The translations under genes and the position numbers were made by a program. The notes under the pieces are model-generated. The model was not told where the DNA came from and made no database searches. It worked only from the letters and a program-made list of their open reading frames with translations. 64,000 bases of DNA. Origin: Moringa oleifera (lineage: Eukaryota > Streptophyta > Magnoliopsida > Brassicales > Moringaceae). Below are positions 1 through 14,000 of this stretch, one piece after another. Every line of letters begins with the position of its first letter. The first letter of the stretch is position 1. Location: contig JAJFZO010000575.1 in assembly GCA_021397835.1 (NCBI GenBank), positions 1,183,001-1,247,000 on the forward strand, in the 5' to 3' direction.

Positions 1-1787
1 ATAAATTCAACAAGGAAACTCATTTCGTTCTACTCTGGTTGATACAGAATCTAAGAATTAGATGCAATATAAATTTTCAAAACTTTTAACGAGATAAAAT
101 CATGTTATTATTGTTAAAACGGACATCATTTTATAAAAGTAAAATTTTTTATAAACTACTTTTAAGTATTAATGTTAACCATTTTGAACATCAACATTGA
201 TAATCAAGCTATCTCCATCAGATGTAATATAAATGTTGACGCATAACCTGACGAAGTCTCAGTGGACGATTTTTAAGATCAACAATACATATATAGGGTA
301 TTTGAGAAAAGGTAGGCTCTGGATAGTCACATGCCTTATCATCCATGGAGATGTGGTGTGGGGCATGGCTTGAATTCAAGGGAAGGGCTAATGGATTGTT
401 TTTGAAGCCTTTGATTTCCAAATTATGCTGCCAATCAGTAGTTCAAGGTATTGGCTACTTTTCTTTAGTTTGGTGGGGAAGAAAATGGAGGGTTAATTCA
501 ACTAGATGAGATGATTAAAGTGCTGTTGAGAAGATCTCTTTCTTTGATCTCAATTATTCTGTCTCACAACAACTTAATTGCACGAGTTTTGCCATGAAAC
601 CTGGCTGATTTTTCTCTTGTTTCCCGAATCTCGCTTTCTCTGCTCATTTTTCTTTAGTTTCACTGTAAAAAAGCAGAACTTAACAAGAAGTGCAGATCAC
701 AAGCAAGCTGTCTATGTCATGCTAAAGAGCAACTTTTTCCTTCATAAACGTGAGAATAGAAAATAATAGTTTGGAAGTATTAAATGATTTTGTCATATGA
801 AGGGATCTCTTCAGCTCTTTGTGGGGTATGTTGTAAGATAGGATAGTTGGATAATTACAGGAAATGGGCAAAGGAACAAAGAAAAGAAAAGGTAGATACA
901 ACTTTTCAAAGTTTGGCAGAAAGATCAGACAAATTGTTTGAGCACTAGATAATGCTAATGTGATTGGCACAAGGAATTGAATTTTATACCCCCAAAACAA
1001 GAGGCTCCTCTTGTCAATTTATAAATTGTCTGGCTAAAGCAACGGATCTGCAATCGATGAAAGTGGCAATAGATTGCATGAGCATAAGCATCAAAGTTAT
1101 GGGTATGTTGGGTCCCTAATGAAGACTGTATTCTCACACATAATAATGTCATGCCTCAACTAGTGCTCTCTGATTAACATTCTAAACAAAGTTACCTTTT
1201 TTGTGCCTTTTTAGGGTTCTTGAACCTGCCCAGATGAAATCTATACCTACCATATTATGGCAATGAATCCATGAATCAGAACTTACCCAGTTTCCAGGAA
1301 ACTTTTGTTAGCAAGAAAAATACCAAAATTTGATGAAAATCATGAAATGAACAACCCATCCCTTGGTCATGTAGCTGATAGAGAAGAGAGTGAAGAAGAT
1401 AAACAAGAATTCCAAAATTTCAGGCATAATCCATGCCTAATCCATGCCTTCTCCTGCACTTTTGATCAACAAGTAGAATGACTGAGAAAAAAGGCTGCAA
1501 ATATATCAACAATTATTCGAAAAAGAGTTTGGGTAGTATTGCAGCAGAACAGAAATGATTCAAAGATATACAATTCCTCAAATGGGAATAGTTCCGAGTT
1601 TCAACAATTTCGTAGGAAAACACAGTATTACCCAAAATATAAGCAAAAGACAGTTCAGAATTGAGAGCAACTCTTAAAAGGACTCCATCTTGACAGGCAA
1701 ACTTGTGTACAAGCTGTCAATGGCCCCTGAAACAACTGATGTATATCCAGTCAGCTGACTTATTGCAGAAGTAGTGAGAAGTTCTCA
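1..1787. other. Intergenic / 3' flank, no gene recognised
   Basis: Only short open frames of fewer than 100 codons occur here, with no recognisable domain or splice structure. The minus-strand gene ending at 1788 probably has its 3' UTR in the right-hand part. I see no repeat structure or RNA gene. Confidence 0.5.
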
Positions 1788-4700
1788 TCAGAAACTAGTG
1801 GGTAAGATATGATCATGGAAGAGACCATCATCAAAGTTGAGATTATAGCTGCGAAGATCATAACTGTACTGTACATTGGTCCTTTGCCATCCCAAAGTTC
1901 GCTTCCACTGTGACTTCAGCTTGCAAACAATCTGCCTGTAGAAATATGATTTAATGCAACAACCAATCGATGACCTTCTCTGGACACTGACAGGTGTGAT
2001 CCCAGAACCAGAGCTCCCAATTCTCTTCCCCCACCTCATAAACTGAAACCTCTTCACGCTCTGCTTGCTTATAAGTTTCATCGTTACTCCTCAAAGCTCT
2101 AGCTTTGTATTGATTGATTCAAGAACCGTTGCAAGTAATAAAGCAACAAGTTGAATTTGAGAAAGAGCGTCCAAAGGAAGACGTGAATATGTCGCTCTCA
2201 AGCATCAAATTCCCACCAACAGGCAACACTATCCATGGTGACAGATGTCACTTTTCTATTCTTGAGAAAGCAGAAACATCATGTCAACAGTCACTAAAGC
2301 AACTAAGATACAGGATCAAACACATGCTGCTAGTGATGTAATGTCAGTGGTGATGTACACAGGGCCTTTTAGCTTGGCGAGTCTAGCAAAAAAGTAGCAG
2401 GTATTACACAATTCTTTATGTGATTTTCCTTCTGGTTTACTCAGACTAGGTTAACTTTCCCCGGAAGCATCTCTAAAGCAACTAAGATTAGGTTCGGTCC
2501 ACCATTTGCACCGTCCATGCCTAAATGAGTGAGAGTGACCCGATTAAATAGCATTCACCTGTTTGAGAATTTCATGATCCAAAAAGCTAGATTACACTTT
2601 ATGCAGTAAAGGGTCCACAAACATGAGATAAATAATTTAATGGGCAGATTGGGTATGAAAATGGTAACAAACTGAAACCTGTGGACTAAGCAGAATAGGA
2701 TAGGAACAAGGATTATTCTTTGGAAAGACAATTCCACAAACACAAGATTGCCTATCAAAAGAAGACAAGGACTTGAAGCAGTTTAAACTTGTGTGAGTAT
2801 AAAATCGTAGAACAGTATCCTTTTTATCAGTTTAAAATTCACTACCGTATCAGAGCAGGAGTTATTGTCTACAAATTGTTAGAATTTCACTCTGTTCAAA
2901 CTAATTATTTATCCATGTTTTAGGCAGTAGTTACGGTGTCAAATTAAGCCCATTAATCCTCATTAACTTGTACCATTATTTTCTACCTAGGTTCACTAGC
3001 AAGCATGCAAGGAGTGTTGTGCCTACACTTGGGCCTCTCTGCACAGCATGTTAATCATTCTTTGACTCTTGTCATCATCTTTTACTTGGATTTATCAGCA
3101 AGCATGCAAAAAGATATAAATAATTCAACTTTTTCCTATCAATTTAAGCCCACTGATAATTATAATCCACCTACTTCATCATTATTTATTCAATATCTTG
3201 CTCACACTTGAGCTTTTTTATAACCCTGATAGTTCTTTATCCATTTGCATCGGCCACTTTCCCCTTACGTTCAGGTGTAGACAGTGCTTGCATGTGAGGG
3301 GCCATGTCAGGACACAAATTAAATAATTAATCTATGTCAACAAGTTCAAATAATTCACAACCCATTTATCTTCAATGTAGTCGCCTGTAGAGCTAGAGCA
3401 GACGTCTTATTTCAGCATTTAGATCTCCCATCAGATCTACTATATGTGACATCTATAAGTAATGAGTTCAAAGCTGGTCAAATATGGAATCCTCCAAAAC
3501 CAACCAAACATCTTCTTTATACTTCTGCAAAATCATAAAATAAGTGGAGAAGAAAATCAAAACGATTGGTAATCTTTAAATGACTAATATGCAACCGTGG
3601 AGAAGATTTGAGCACCATAGAGGAATTATGCACAAAATATCAGCAAAGAGACTGTAGAAGAACTAGTTATAAAAACAATAATTCACAATCTCAAAAGTAA
3701 AGAAATATATTCATACATACATATATAATAATAACAAACAACTGTCACTCAGCTATTCATATAGAAAAGAGGTTCTTACTGAAGACCAGCATGGCAATGC
3801 TCAACTTTTTCTCATTAGATGAGAGCCACAGACATGGAAGATGTAGAGGCACCAAATCTTCTCATTTAGGTCACCTGAGAATACATCAAACTTCAATTGC
3901 TTTGAAATTTTTGCAAAAGTTAAGAGCAATTGAATCATCAAAGCATGTGTAAGTCTAAAAGTGTAACAACCAAAGCAATCAAGTATGAAAGACTGCAGTG
4001 TTTCCATAATTCTTAACTAAGAAAGTAAAGTTACAAATTGGGCAGTCTTAGAATGAGGAATCGGTTTGCGTTGCAATAAAATGATAATTTCTCAGCCTGT
4101 CTAATATTTAGCTGGTGTTCTGACCTCTGAGAAAGTAAAATCGTGGATCTGCTTACTATTTGATTGCTAGAAAACCAGGTAAATCTAGAAAGGACATAAC
4201 ATGCAAGGTTGAGTGCTAAAGGATACTCACAGTTACTTTGCCCCATTTCATCCTGATCACAACTGCAGCATTTGCAAAATCTATAAATATGTGAAGGCAA
4301 ACTGCTAACAGAAATGGAAGTGTTGCTGAAAAAGGAAAAGAAGTTCACCAATTTATGTTACAACAAGATGATGGAGATTAGAAAACAAAACCTCATTGGT
4401 GAGTAATCTACTTTGAATCGAGTCCCTATCTCACTCAAGTACAACCTAAACAAAGGTGACCTGCAACACCATTATCAACTTCATTTGAGAATCACGCAAA
4501 CTAACACCAAATGGTTCCACAGACTCTTAAAAAGCTCTCCAGATGGACATTTAATATCTGACCAAAACAAAACAGTCCATTGGGCCACAGGAAGACATCA
4601 GATTATCATCCACATCTATGAAAATGGTGAGTAACTTTTTCAACAGGTTTCATTAGATCTTAACAAGGTCAAATTCCCTTCTCTTAACTGAGCGTTAAAG

Positions 4701-7700
4701 GCGAAGCATGTTGCTCAGAATTTGAAATCTTTTTGCTAATCTCTATCAGTTCTTGTATAAATGAGTCCTCTCAAATCCATGGCACACCAAAAAACTGCAT
4801 AGAAGAATCAGAATACTACCAGGTTGGAATTGCAGCGGCTAGAAGGGCAGGGCAAAATTTCCACAACTGATGATGTTTACCGCCCAATAGTTCAGCCAGA
4901 TACTCAAAAATACCACATTCCTAATTCAGACCACAAGTGGTAAACAAAGCAGTATATTATATAAAAGTGAAAAAGGATTCAGAACTAAAAATAATGACTC
5001 AACCTGCTAAAAATCCATTCTGATTGTATTTTTAACCTAGTTCCACAACACATCATAAACTGAAAGAAAAAACTTCAAAACAAGAGTTCAAAGAGCTGAA
5101 AATGAAAATAGACAATAATCACATTCACACACAATCTTAAATCAAAATGAAGACAAGTAGGAAAAAGCAGTCACTTCTATAGAATTTTGTAAGATAATAG
5201 TAAAGGTCCAACCATCAATAGAGAAAAGTGAAGAAGAAAACATTTACTGAATGAAACGACAGAAAAAACAATTATAAGTCAAGACTTTATTAAAAATTCA
5301 ATTACATTCCCAGAAACACTTACTGAGAAAACTAGCAAACAAAAACATGCATGCATCACAAAGCAGTATGAATTTATATATTGGCATAAGAAATACCTCT
5401 GAATTCATGTTTTCCTCTTTGCAGTCAGAACATTTTCCTGTAAGTAAGTTACACAACTCATGATATTGTTTTGAGATGGTAAGGAGATGATAAGACACTG
5501 ACATGAAATGTTTAATTAGGTCACTCCATCGGCTTGCAATGCATCCAAGTAACAAGATCTCCTGTTTCATTAGATAAAGTAAGGAGAAAAGTTTCAAATA
5601 TGATTAAAATTATACTTGAACACTACTGCCAACAGAAATATGCAGAAGTCAAATCCTAAGAGGACTACCCACGTGTAGCCAATAGATGGACCAAATAAAG
5701 CTTTAAAAAGCAAGATAAAGAAATTCCTTTCATGAATGCAAATCCAAACTTAATTGACCACAACCAGTACATGTCAGAAAGAACATTGACAAATATTCTC
5801 CTACAAACAAGAAGAAAAGCTTTTACGCCTACTGAATTGGATATTGACAAAAGCCAGGAAATTTTGATTTAAAGTGAATTTTCTGATTACTAAACAAAGT
5901 CAAGGAAAACATTTTCAAAAGTCAACTTCCAATGTTTTCTTCACCAACTTTATTTTCAGTATAAATGAAGCAACCAGAATATCTATCACAAAAATAAGGA
6001 AGAAAAGCCATCAAATGTTGGAAAAGAGAAAAGTAAAGTGTTTCGCATGTTTATTTTTCCCTAATCACATGAGATTATTTTTGCAATATGGAACACTATT
6101 TGAGATATCTTAGAGCACTTCTAGAACAGCACCTCTTTCTGGAGGAACAAAAGAACTGAGGCATGATTCAAAAAATTGTCTTACTCTCTGCCTTCAAAGT
6201 ATGTGCGAGACTGTGCTACAGGTATAAGGTCCAGTCAAATTCATCCCTTGCAAACCAGTTGAAGCACTAAGTATTTGTTATACCCATAACTAACCCGGCT
6301 AAAAGGGCTCATCCAATAGCTTGGAAGAGCTGCCACTAGAGCACACCCGAATGAACAGCATAACTGTAGTCAGAACGCAGCTTGGCTTGTGATGCCAATG
6401 ACTCACAGGGCCCCTCAATCCAGACCTAGAAGGCCATACCTGGAATCAAGGCAAAACCCGAGCAGTCGGACATAAATACACCCAGCCATTACGGCCCTTA
6501 ATGGCCCTTAACGGCAATAGACAATCATGACCGTTAAGAGAGACTCCCTAATATCCTCCCCATGAAGATCGCTTAGAATTGCTCCACAGAGTAGAGACCA
6601 TTGAACATATAAGACAAGGAAGGGCTTCCGAGAAAGAGGAGATTCTTCCACTTTCTCTACTTTTATGTACTTCTTTTTACCGCTTTAAAAAAAAAAAAAA
6701 GCTGACTTGAGCGTCAGAGATATCCTCTTTTGCAGGACAGGCGGCTTCACGCCAGCCTCAACCAGAGTGAAACAGATTTTGAGTGACAACAGTATGATTC
6801 CAAATGCAAGGTGTGAATCACACCCAAATAAAACATTGAGAGATAAACACTGCAACACAAACACTACTGTTGTCTTAATCATTTATCTATTTACAAATCA
6901 ATAAATCTCTCTAAAGCAAGGATTGGATATCGTCATAAGTGTATGACAGATGTGTATAGGCTCATCCTGTACATAGGTAATATAACCACAGAAACATAAA
7001 ACAGAACTAGCGCCAGTTGCTAGACATGATCAAATAGGATTTAGGGAATTTATAAAATGCACTACATGGACACCATTTCTTTTAACTCAAGAACTGAACC
7101 AACTTACAATTTTTTCATGCAATTCACCACCATTGCTTTCTGCAGAACTATTCAACCGTCCAAACAACTGCATCCACTGAATCTTAGGAGCAGAAAATAT
7201 CAAGCTGGAACCTGAGACCAATCTAACCGTTCTCTTATCAAGAAAATATGAAAGACTCCTCAATTTCCACCGGTTCCATGTGAAAATATCCACCCACTGC
7301 TCTGCTTTTCTGGTCAGAAGTGAAACCCTGTTTGATTCAGAAAAATAACTCAGACTTGCAGTTGGTCAACCAGTAAACTTATTCAGTATTCATTTAAAAA
7401 AAAAAAAAAACAAAAAGAACTCAACAACTGTGACTTGCATTCTGTTAGGCAAGTCTAATACATACCCCTCTATTGCTGGGGCTCTATCATGCTTTAGTTG
7501 GTTATCTGGTAAGCTATTATCAGACTCAGTCCAAGTACTACATCTAATGGCATCAGAAAGGATACTTAAGCCTGTCTCAGCTTTTGATATGCATGATACA
7601 GCAGACTGCCTTTTCAAGAGCTCTTGAATGGTAAACTTAGTAAAATCACCACCATTGCATTTTTCAATTCTCATATTTGTAGAAATTTCTGGACATGAAA

Positions 7701-8703
7701 TAAGTGAATCCTTCACAGATCCCCTCCTATCAGAGACTGAGTTAGGTGATGTATCCAGCAGAATCAACTTCTTGAGATATAAATTAATACAATCATGGTC
7801 CATTTCCGAAAGTTCACGGAGGTCCATCTCAATTGTTGCCATTAGAAAAGCTCCGAGATGCTCATCCATCAATGATAAATTATTTATCAAATGATCTGAT
7901 ACAAAATCTCTTGCCTTCATTAGAGTAGCTACTGATAGATGTGCAAGACCCTGCTTTTTTCAAAAAAAAAAATTGAAGAAACCACACATTATTGCTTTTC
8001 AAATTAAGCACTTTAGTTCCATATGTCTAGGAAAGAAATACAATCCACAACCTGAGGAAAAGAAGGATATGACGTCATTTCACAGAGAGCTGCATCAAGT
8101 TCTTTCAGCGAACCGCGGAAGAGATCTGAGCTGCTTAAGAACCTTAGCACCTATTTATCCAAAGAAAATTAGAACCTTGACACCTACCCAGTATCAAATA
8201 AATATGTTCAGATTGTTTAAACCAAAAAAGAAAGAAACAAATTGACCCACCACCTAAGAAGTATAACAAAGACAAAGTAGAAATTCTTTTGAGAAAGAAA
8301 GCAAGAAGTGCAACTGTATTTCATTAAATTCATTTAGACTTAGGAACAAAAATGACAGTAATACTGCACACTGGTCAATAAAGACAACTATAACCCATGC
8401 CACCCATTTGAATATATTTGAATGCATAAGAAAGTGCCTCACCAGTTAACTTGAAAACCAGAAAATTCCAAATGTTGAAAATTGGGTGCACAAAGAGATG
8501 GAGGGAGGAGAGGAGGAAACAGAGAAGGTACTCACATTCTCAAAGAAGAGACCCCATTGTAAGGCTTTTTTGATATTATGAGCATCCCAGTGAGCACGAA
8601 GACCGGAAGATTGATACCCAGATGACAAAATCAGTATGTCTACAAACCCTTTAATTAGCGTCATCATATCTTCTAGAGATATCTCTGGATAGTTCCATCC
8701 CAT
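1788..8703 (-). CDS. Uncharacterised plant protein, about 618 aa, nine inferred exons
   Basis: I do not recognise this family. Exons on the minus strand, in order: 8703-8536, 8150-8052, 7950-7466, 7327-7108, 5561-5397, 4866-4820, 4325-4035, 3954-3875 and 2089-1788. Every junction down to 3875 uses GT/AG sites and keeps frame; the last join (acceptor near 2090) is weak, and further small exons between 2090 and 3875 are possible. The start is the ATG at 8703, which opens MGWNYPEISLED. The N-terminal part reads as helical and hydrophobic (LIKGFVDILILSSGYQSSGL), and the exon ending at 7466 is acidic and serine-rich. Two cysteine clusters (KCSDCKEE, and FCKCCSCDQDE around residues 402-412) could bind metal. 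The C-terminus is basic and ends with YSYDLRSYNLNFDDG. No transmembrane or transit signal is evident. A solo LTR lies in the intron 5562-7107. It is divergent to the reductase gene at 9077. Confidence 0.6.
6276..6791 (+). mobile_element. Solo LTR of a Ty3/gypsy-like retrotransposon
   Basis: The element starts TGTTATACCC and ends GACAACA, giving TG...CA ends with a TGTT/AACA inverted match. It is flanked by an imperfect 5-bp target duplication, GTATT at 6271-6275 and GTATG at 6792-6796. An A-rich run and a TTGAGCGTC block near its 3' end resemble the ends of many plant gypsy LTRs. No gag, pol, primer-binding site or second LTR is present, so it is probably a recombination scar. It lies antisense in an intron of the 1788-8703 gene. 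Family assignment is by resemblance only. Confidence 0.6.
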
Positions 8704-9076
8704 TTTTCCCCTTCAAATCAATAAGCTAATTAAGAATGATTTTTCACTCAACCTCCTTAGAACTTACATTACCGCGAAAGAATATGTAAATGAGTATAGC
8801 ATTTGATTAAAGTAGCTGAGTAGTATATAGGAAACGGGGTTAAGAGAAGGGGCAGCATCAGAATACTAGGGAGAAAAACAATGGAAAAGCTTGGGACGCT
8901 CCTTTCCCGCCCATGGTTGGCGATTCTAATAAATGCTTCTCTATATTTAATAAATAAATTATATAAATTTAAAAAAAAAAACAAAAAAACAAACCATAAG
9001 TGCGTCTTCGCCCGTTTCACATATACGCACCGTTTTTTAGCTCTGGAGTGACAAACTGAAACACCAGAAATAAGCC
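8704..9076. promoter_or_regulatory. Shared divergent promoter, 373 bp
   Basis: The interval lies between two start codons facing away from each other: the uncharacterised gene (ATG at 8703, minus) and the glutathionyl-hydroquinone reductase (ATG at 9077, plus). It must hold both 5' UTRs and core promoters. It contains A-rich tracts around 8970-8990. I see no convincing TATA box at a normal distance from either ATG. Confidence 0.55.
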
Positions 9077-10496
9077 ATGGCCAGCCATTCGCTGCTCAGC
9101 TCTCTACCCACCTCGCCCACCAACAGCCATCGCGGGCCACGCCGTGTTAGCCCTAGAATGTCCCTTGACCAGACCCCAAACACTAGCATTCTCAACATGG
9201 TCACTAAGCTCCTGTGGGGTCCGTCGCTTCCTCCAGGTCTCCTTATCTCCACTGTCCGTAACGCGTGGAATTCAACGTGGCACCTCATGATGTCCCAGCT
9301 CGCGCCGTCCGATGGTTCCGGGGCTTACTCCAGACCCGCCTCTAGGTTCCGCACCGACCCGAACCGGTTCTCCCGCCAAAACCTATCATCGACGACGCTC
9401 CACCTTTACGTGGGTCTACCTTGTCCGTGGGCCCACAGAACCCTGATTGTCCGGGCCCTCAAGGGACTCGAGGAAGCCATTCCAGTGTCCGTTGCAGCCC
9501 CGGGGCTTGACGGGTCGTGGGAGTTTCAGGATATCCCAGACAGGGAGAAGGAAAATATCACCCCCAGCCCGGATAAGGCACACGGGTGCAGAAATTTGAA
9601 GGAGGTTTATAGACTGAGAAGAGGAGGATATGATGGTAGATGCACAGTACCGATGCTATGGGATATGGAGAAAAAGGAGGTGGTGTGTAACGAGAGTTAC
9701 GACATAATCGAGCTGTTCAACTCTGGTCTAAACGGATTGGCCAAGAGCCCAGGTTTGGACCTCTCACCATTGGAGCTGAAGGGAAGGATTGAGGAGTGGG
9801 ATCGCGTGATCTACCCAAACGTGAACAATGGGGTTTACAAGTGAGTAATCATCAAACTTCCATTTCTTTTTTTACATGCCAATGTTCGATAAAAAATATG
9901 ACTTCCGGCTCAGTCGAAGGGTGTATGGTTAATGTAGTACAGATGCGGGTTTGCTCAAAGTCAGGAGGCTTATGACAGAGCGGTGAATGATCTTTTCCGT
10001 ACGCTGGACATGTTGGAGGATCACTTGGGAGATTCGCGGTACTTGTGTGGAGACACACTGACCCTTGCAGATGTGTGCCTGTTTACTACCTTGTTCCGAT
10101 TTGACCTTGTTTACAATGTTCTGTTCAAATGCACCAAGAAGAAGCTGATCGAGTACTCAAATCTTCATGCCTACATGCGTGATATCTACCAGGTGCTTTA
10201 TTCATTGCCTGTTTCTTCTTGTTTGCTCATTTAGTCAAGCCTTGGCCAAGTTGGGAATACTTTCTCTGTTGTTTTTTTTATAAAATCCATGTGTTGAACA
10301 GATTCCAAAGGTGGCAGCTACCTGCAATATTGCTGCAATTATGGACGGGTATTTCAGAATTCTGTTTCCATTGAATCCTGGATGCATTCAGCCTGTGATG
10401 CCATCAGCTTATGAGCACGAAGTCCTTTTCCAACCTCACAACAGGGAATCATTGATGGCAGTGGGCAGAGTTACCAGCCACCTCAATGTATCTTGA
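9077..10496 (+). CDS. Glutathionyl-hydroquinone reductase (Xi-class GST, ECM4/YqjG type)
   Basis: Exons 9077-9840, 9943-10192 and 10302-10496 join in frame to 402 aa. The thioredoxin-fold part carries the class signature CPWAH at residues 116-120; Cys116 is the expected catalytic cysteine that takes glutathione off glutathionyl-hydroquinones. Further family features are the segment ending VYKCGFAQSQ, and the helical C-terminal domain with [15 protein letters not shown] and [11 protein letters not shown]. The first ~75 residues precede the conserved core, are rich in Ser, Thr and Arg, and could be an organelle transit peptide; this is inference. The family reduces S-glutathionylated quinones in redox homeostasis. 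The ATG was chosen because it is the first in the frame and sits in a good context (GCCATGGCC). The gene ends convergently with the SUVR gene, 541 bp away. Confidence 0.93.
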
Positions 10497-11037
10497 ATCA
10501 ATGCACATTATATAGAGAAGTGAGGAACAAACCTGTATCCAGACTAGTAAAGTTTTTAATTTTCCTTATGAAATATATATATATGATCTGATCAAAATAT
10601 CAAGCATAACAAGCTCAATGCTGTAAAACTTTTGGTGTTACCATCGATGGCAAAGATGAAGCATAAAAACAGAAAGCATCAGAAATCAATCTGCATGATC
10701 ATTAACCCAAGATATACACAAGATTATCGACACCTATTACCCATCCCATGCATAGCCAAAAGCAGAGGGGTGTTCGGCACTGGTGTAGACAACAAAATGG
10801 CCTCAAACTTCAACATCCCTCCTCGAAATCTACACCACTTCCAAAACAATTTTCACATCTAATCTGGAGATTCATAGATCACTGTACAAAGATAACAAAA
10901 ATAAAACTCTTTAAGGTTCACTTCGCTGTAATTAGCCACTTACAGCATCCTGTACACTAAAATCAACTTCATGACCACGTTTCTTTCAGCTGGCTATAGC
11001 ATCACAAAAAAAAAACACTTTCACAAGCCCCATCAGT
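10497..11037. other. Convergent intergenic region holding two 3' ends
   Basis: It lies between the stop codons of the plus-strand reductase (10496) and the minus-strand SUVR gene (11038). It presumably holds both 3' UTRs; an AT repeat sits at 10571-10584. No other gene is seen. Confidence 0.5.
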
Positions 11038-14000
11038 TCATCTCCCACTGATGGCATATTTCGACCCTGCACCATCAAAACATGACCTTTAACTCCAGCG
11101 GTGTAAATAACAATCAAGAACCTAAGAGTGATTTCGCTAACTTCTCTTAGAACATTAACATTTATGGTTAACATGAATCACGTTCTTGTAGATAGAATGA
11201 TACACTAAATCCTGCATATGATATGAAACCTTTAACCAAATAAACCAATTTCAGAACAATACACTGCCATAAACAAAAGGCACAGATTATCAGAAGGAAC
11301 CATTTAAACTATTAAGCATGTTATATGATTACATCTCTAACTCAAGACTTTAAAACTCAGACCTGAAACATGCTGTCATTCACAAGGAAAAAATAACAGA
11401 GGAAGTTTATATTGCCACAAAAATGGAAAAAAAAAATTCCATTAAAATATACTCACTACATGCCCGTTTCATGTTCCTGCAGAACTTACTGCCGCATAGA
11501 CACCGGAATGCCTTGACAGGAGGTTCAAGGTCATCAAAGTCAATACCATAATCCTGCATATACATAAACTATAGCTTCAGGATTTACGACTGAAATTGAT
11601 AAAAAAACCAACAAATTCAGACATGGTTGCATGCAAAGTTATCGTACCCATGCATCATGGAACATGCACAAAAAGCAGAAACACGAGACTGCCAGGACTG
11701 CATTTGAATAAGAAAAGTTAAGCAACCTTCCACATAGGCAACCCAGACTCCAGCCATTTTTTAAACTTTGCAATCACATCAGATGGTCTAAGATTTCATT
11801 ATGCACAATTCAGAAACAACTGGAAATCTTCCTTTGACAGAGAAATTAATTCCAACAAACTATCCAACCTTATTCTACCTAAATAACAACCAGATCATTG
11901 CTTCACATATTTACAAGGTTGTAGATAAATACATGTTCAAAAAAATTGTTTTAGCCAAGCAAGCCCAGGCTTCAATTTTAAATTACCGTAGCCAAGTACT
12001 TTTTGGGATGTGTGCAAGAGTCCAAGGTAACCAAGGCAGAAGTAGGTTTGATGAAATGATACTGATCATTAAGCAAATTTGACAATGCCAACCGTTAATT
12101 TTCATTCAAGATGGGAACCAGTCGCATACCACACTTAATGACAGTCATGATTCTACATGAAGTTTATACCATTCTGGAGCTCAATAATAATTAAATGCAG
12201 TCTCAAATGAGAAAGCTACTCACCCAAGTCAGCTCCTCCAGAGCATCTACTTCTCTTGTTGTGAAGAAGGCAAGCTACATAACAGCAATCATCAATCAGT
12301 CTAGCTTCTGTAAAGATACCTCACAGTATCCTTGTAAAACATAATAGCAACACGAATAAGTTACCAGTATTCCATACATGATAATAGTGATGCTCTGGGG
12401 TCTCCACCTCAACTGGAATTTCAATAAGATTTGCATCTAAACACCTACACGCATTTGAAATTTAAACATATCAATCAGAAATTCTGTGAAGTGGATCCAT
12501 GTAAAGTCATCAGATATCTTTGCAGCAACATTTGACACATTATGCCTCATAAAGAATACAAAATCCTAACTCAGTTTTCTGATTTGCTACCAGGAACAAA
12601 CTCCTTTCAAACATAAACCATTGCAAGAAACACAGGACAAGACATGCAGACAGAAAGCATTTAGAAGAGTTGAAGAAAAAAAGAAGTGAAGTTATTTCTC
12701 CATCAGATTTAGTTTTCAACTTTTTCCTGCCAGGAAACCTGACAAATCAAACTTAATGAAAGAATTCAGAAAGAAGCAGAGCAACACATCTCTCATTAGA
12801 TACAGAATATATATAGGCAGAGGGAAACTGCTGCTTCAAAAGTCAAACAATTATATAGAAAATGACAAACACTTACAACTTTTGACAACACTATTGGCAT
12901 TTTCTCAAAAGAACCAGTAATACACCTGAGTTCCATAAATACAAGATCATATTTTGGACCTTCATCAAACATTTAAGGACTAAGATTCCAGCACTGGCAT
13001 GTGTTTCTGATCTGAAACAAAAAAGGAAAAAAAAAACATTAAAGAAGAAGAAGATTCCAGCACTGGTATATTTGGATGCCCTCAAACGAACACAATATGT
13101 CCTCACTATCTGTTGTCAGACCTCTTCAAAATTACTTAAGTCATGATACAACATATCTTGAAATGCACAACATTGTTTCCTTGCACAATCTCAACCCCAT
13201 TCCCCCATGCACCCCTAACACACCAAAAGTTGAGAAATAACAAGAAATAAAAAAACAACAAAAAAAAGAATCTTCAATTCTTCTGGTAGAAGTCATAGGT
13301 ATCACATGATCTAATACAAACTTCATGCATTAGTTTCCATTGCTGGAGGAAAATTGGGTCATCTCTTAGGAGAAGCAACCTTTTTTGTCTAGAAGGGGCA
13401 TCGTGGGGGATGCTATGATTAATCTAGAAAATGAAAAAATAATGGCAAGATAGTGCAATATTTAGAGAATCACCTATGATTGATGAACCTTGCAACATTT
13501 CCATAAGATGTGGCATCCAGACAAAGAGCTTTGTTATCTTCTGAAACTCCTTCAGGCCCCCAGTATGCATCCAACATAACTGGAGATGACTGTTTGAGAG
13601 AGGTCCTCTCATACAACTCTGCTATTGTCAGTATTTCTCCAACAAACTCACAAACAAATGTCCCTTTGGGCAGCTTCTCTAAAGTTCTGAGTCCCCAACC
13701 TTTTCGATCGGGTGTAAAAAATACCTGTAAGGCAAAGAAAACAAGAGGTGGAAGAAATTAACAGACACCTACACCAAACCAATATAAATGGCCATTTAAT
13801 TAAAAGCTTGCCCATAAATTTAGAGTAACCAGGAAATAATGCATCCACGGAGCACCTTAGGGCTGTAATAATATTAGATTGGCATGGATAACAGTACTAT
13901 GAATCAAATCCCAATTAGAAGCCAACCTATAACAAGATAGGCAAATTCATACCTGCAATTTGTACTTTATGCCTCGCTGCACTACTCGGTTTCCACACAG

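Noticed and set aside
4127..4230. Apparent 104-nt intron (GTGAGT...TCTCAG) inside exon 7 of the first gene
   Set aside because: Removing it puts a stop in frame, whereas the sequence is open if it is kept, so I treat it as exonic.
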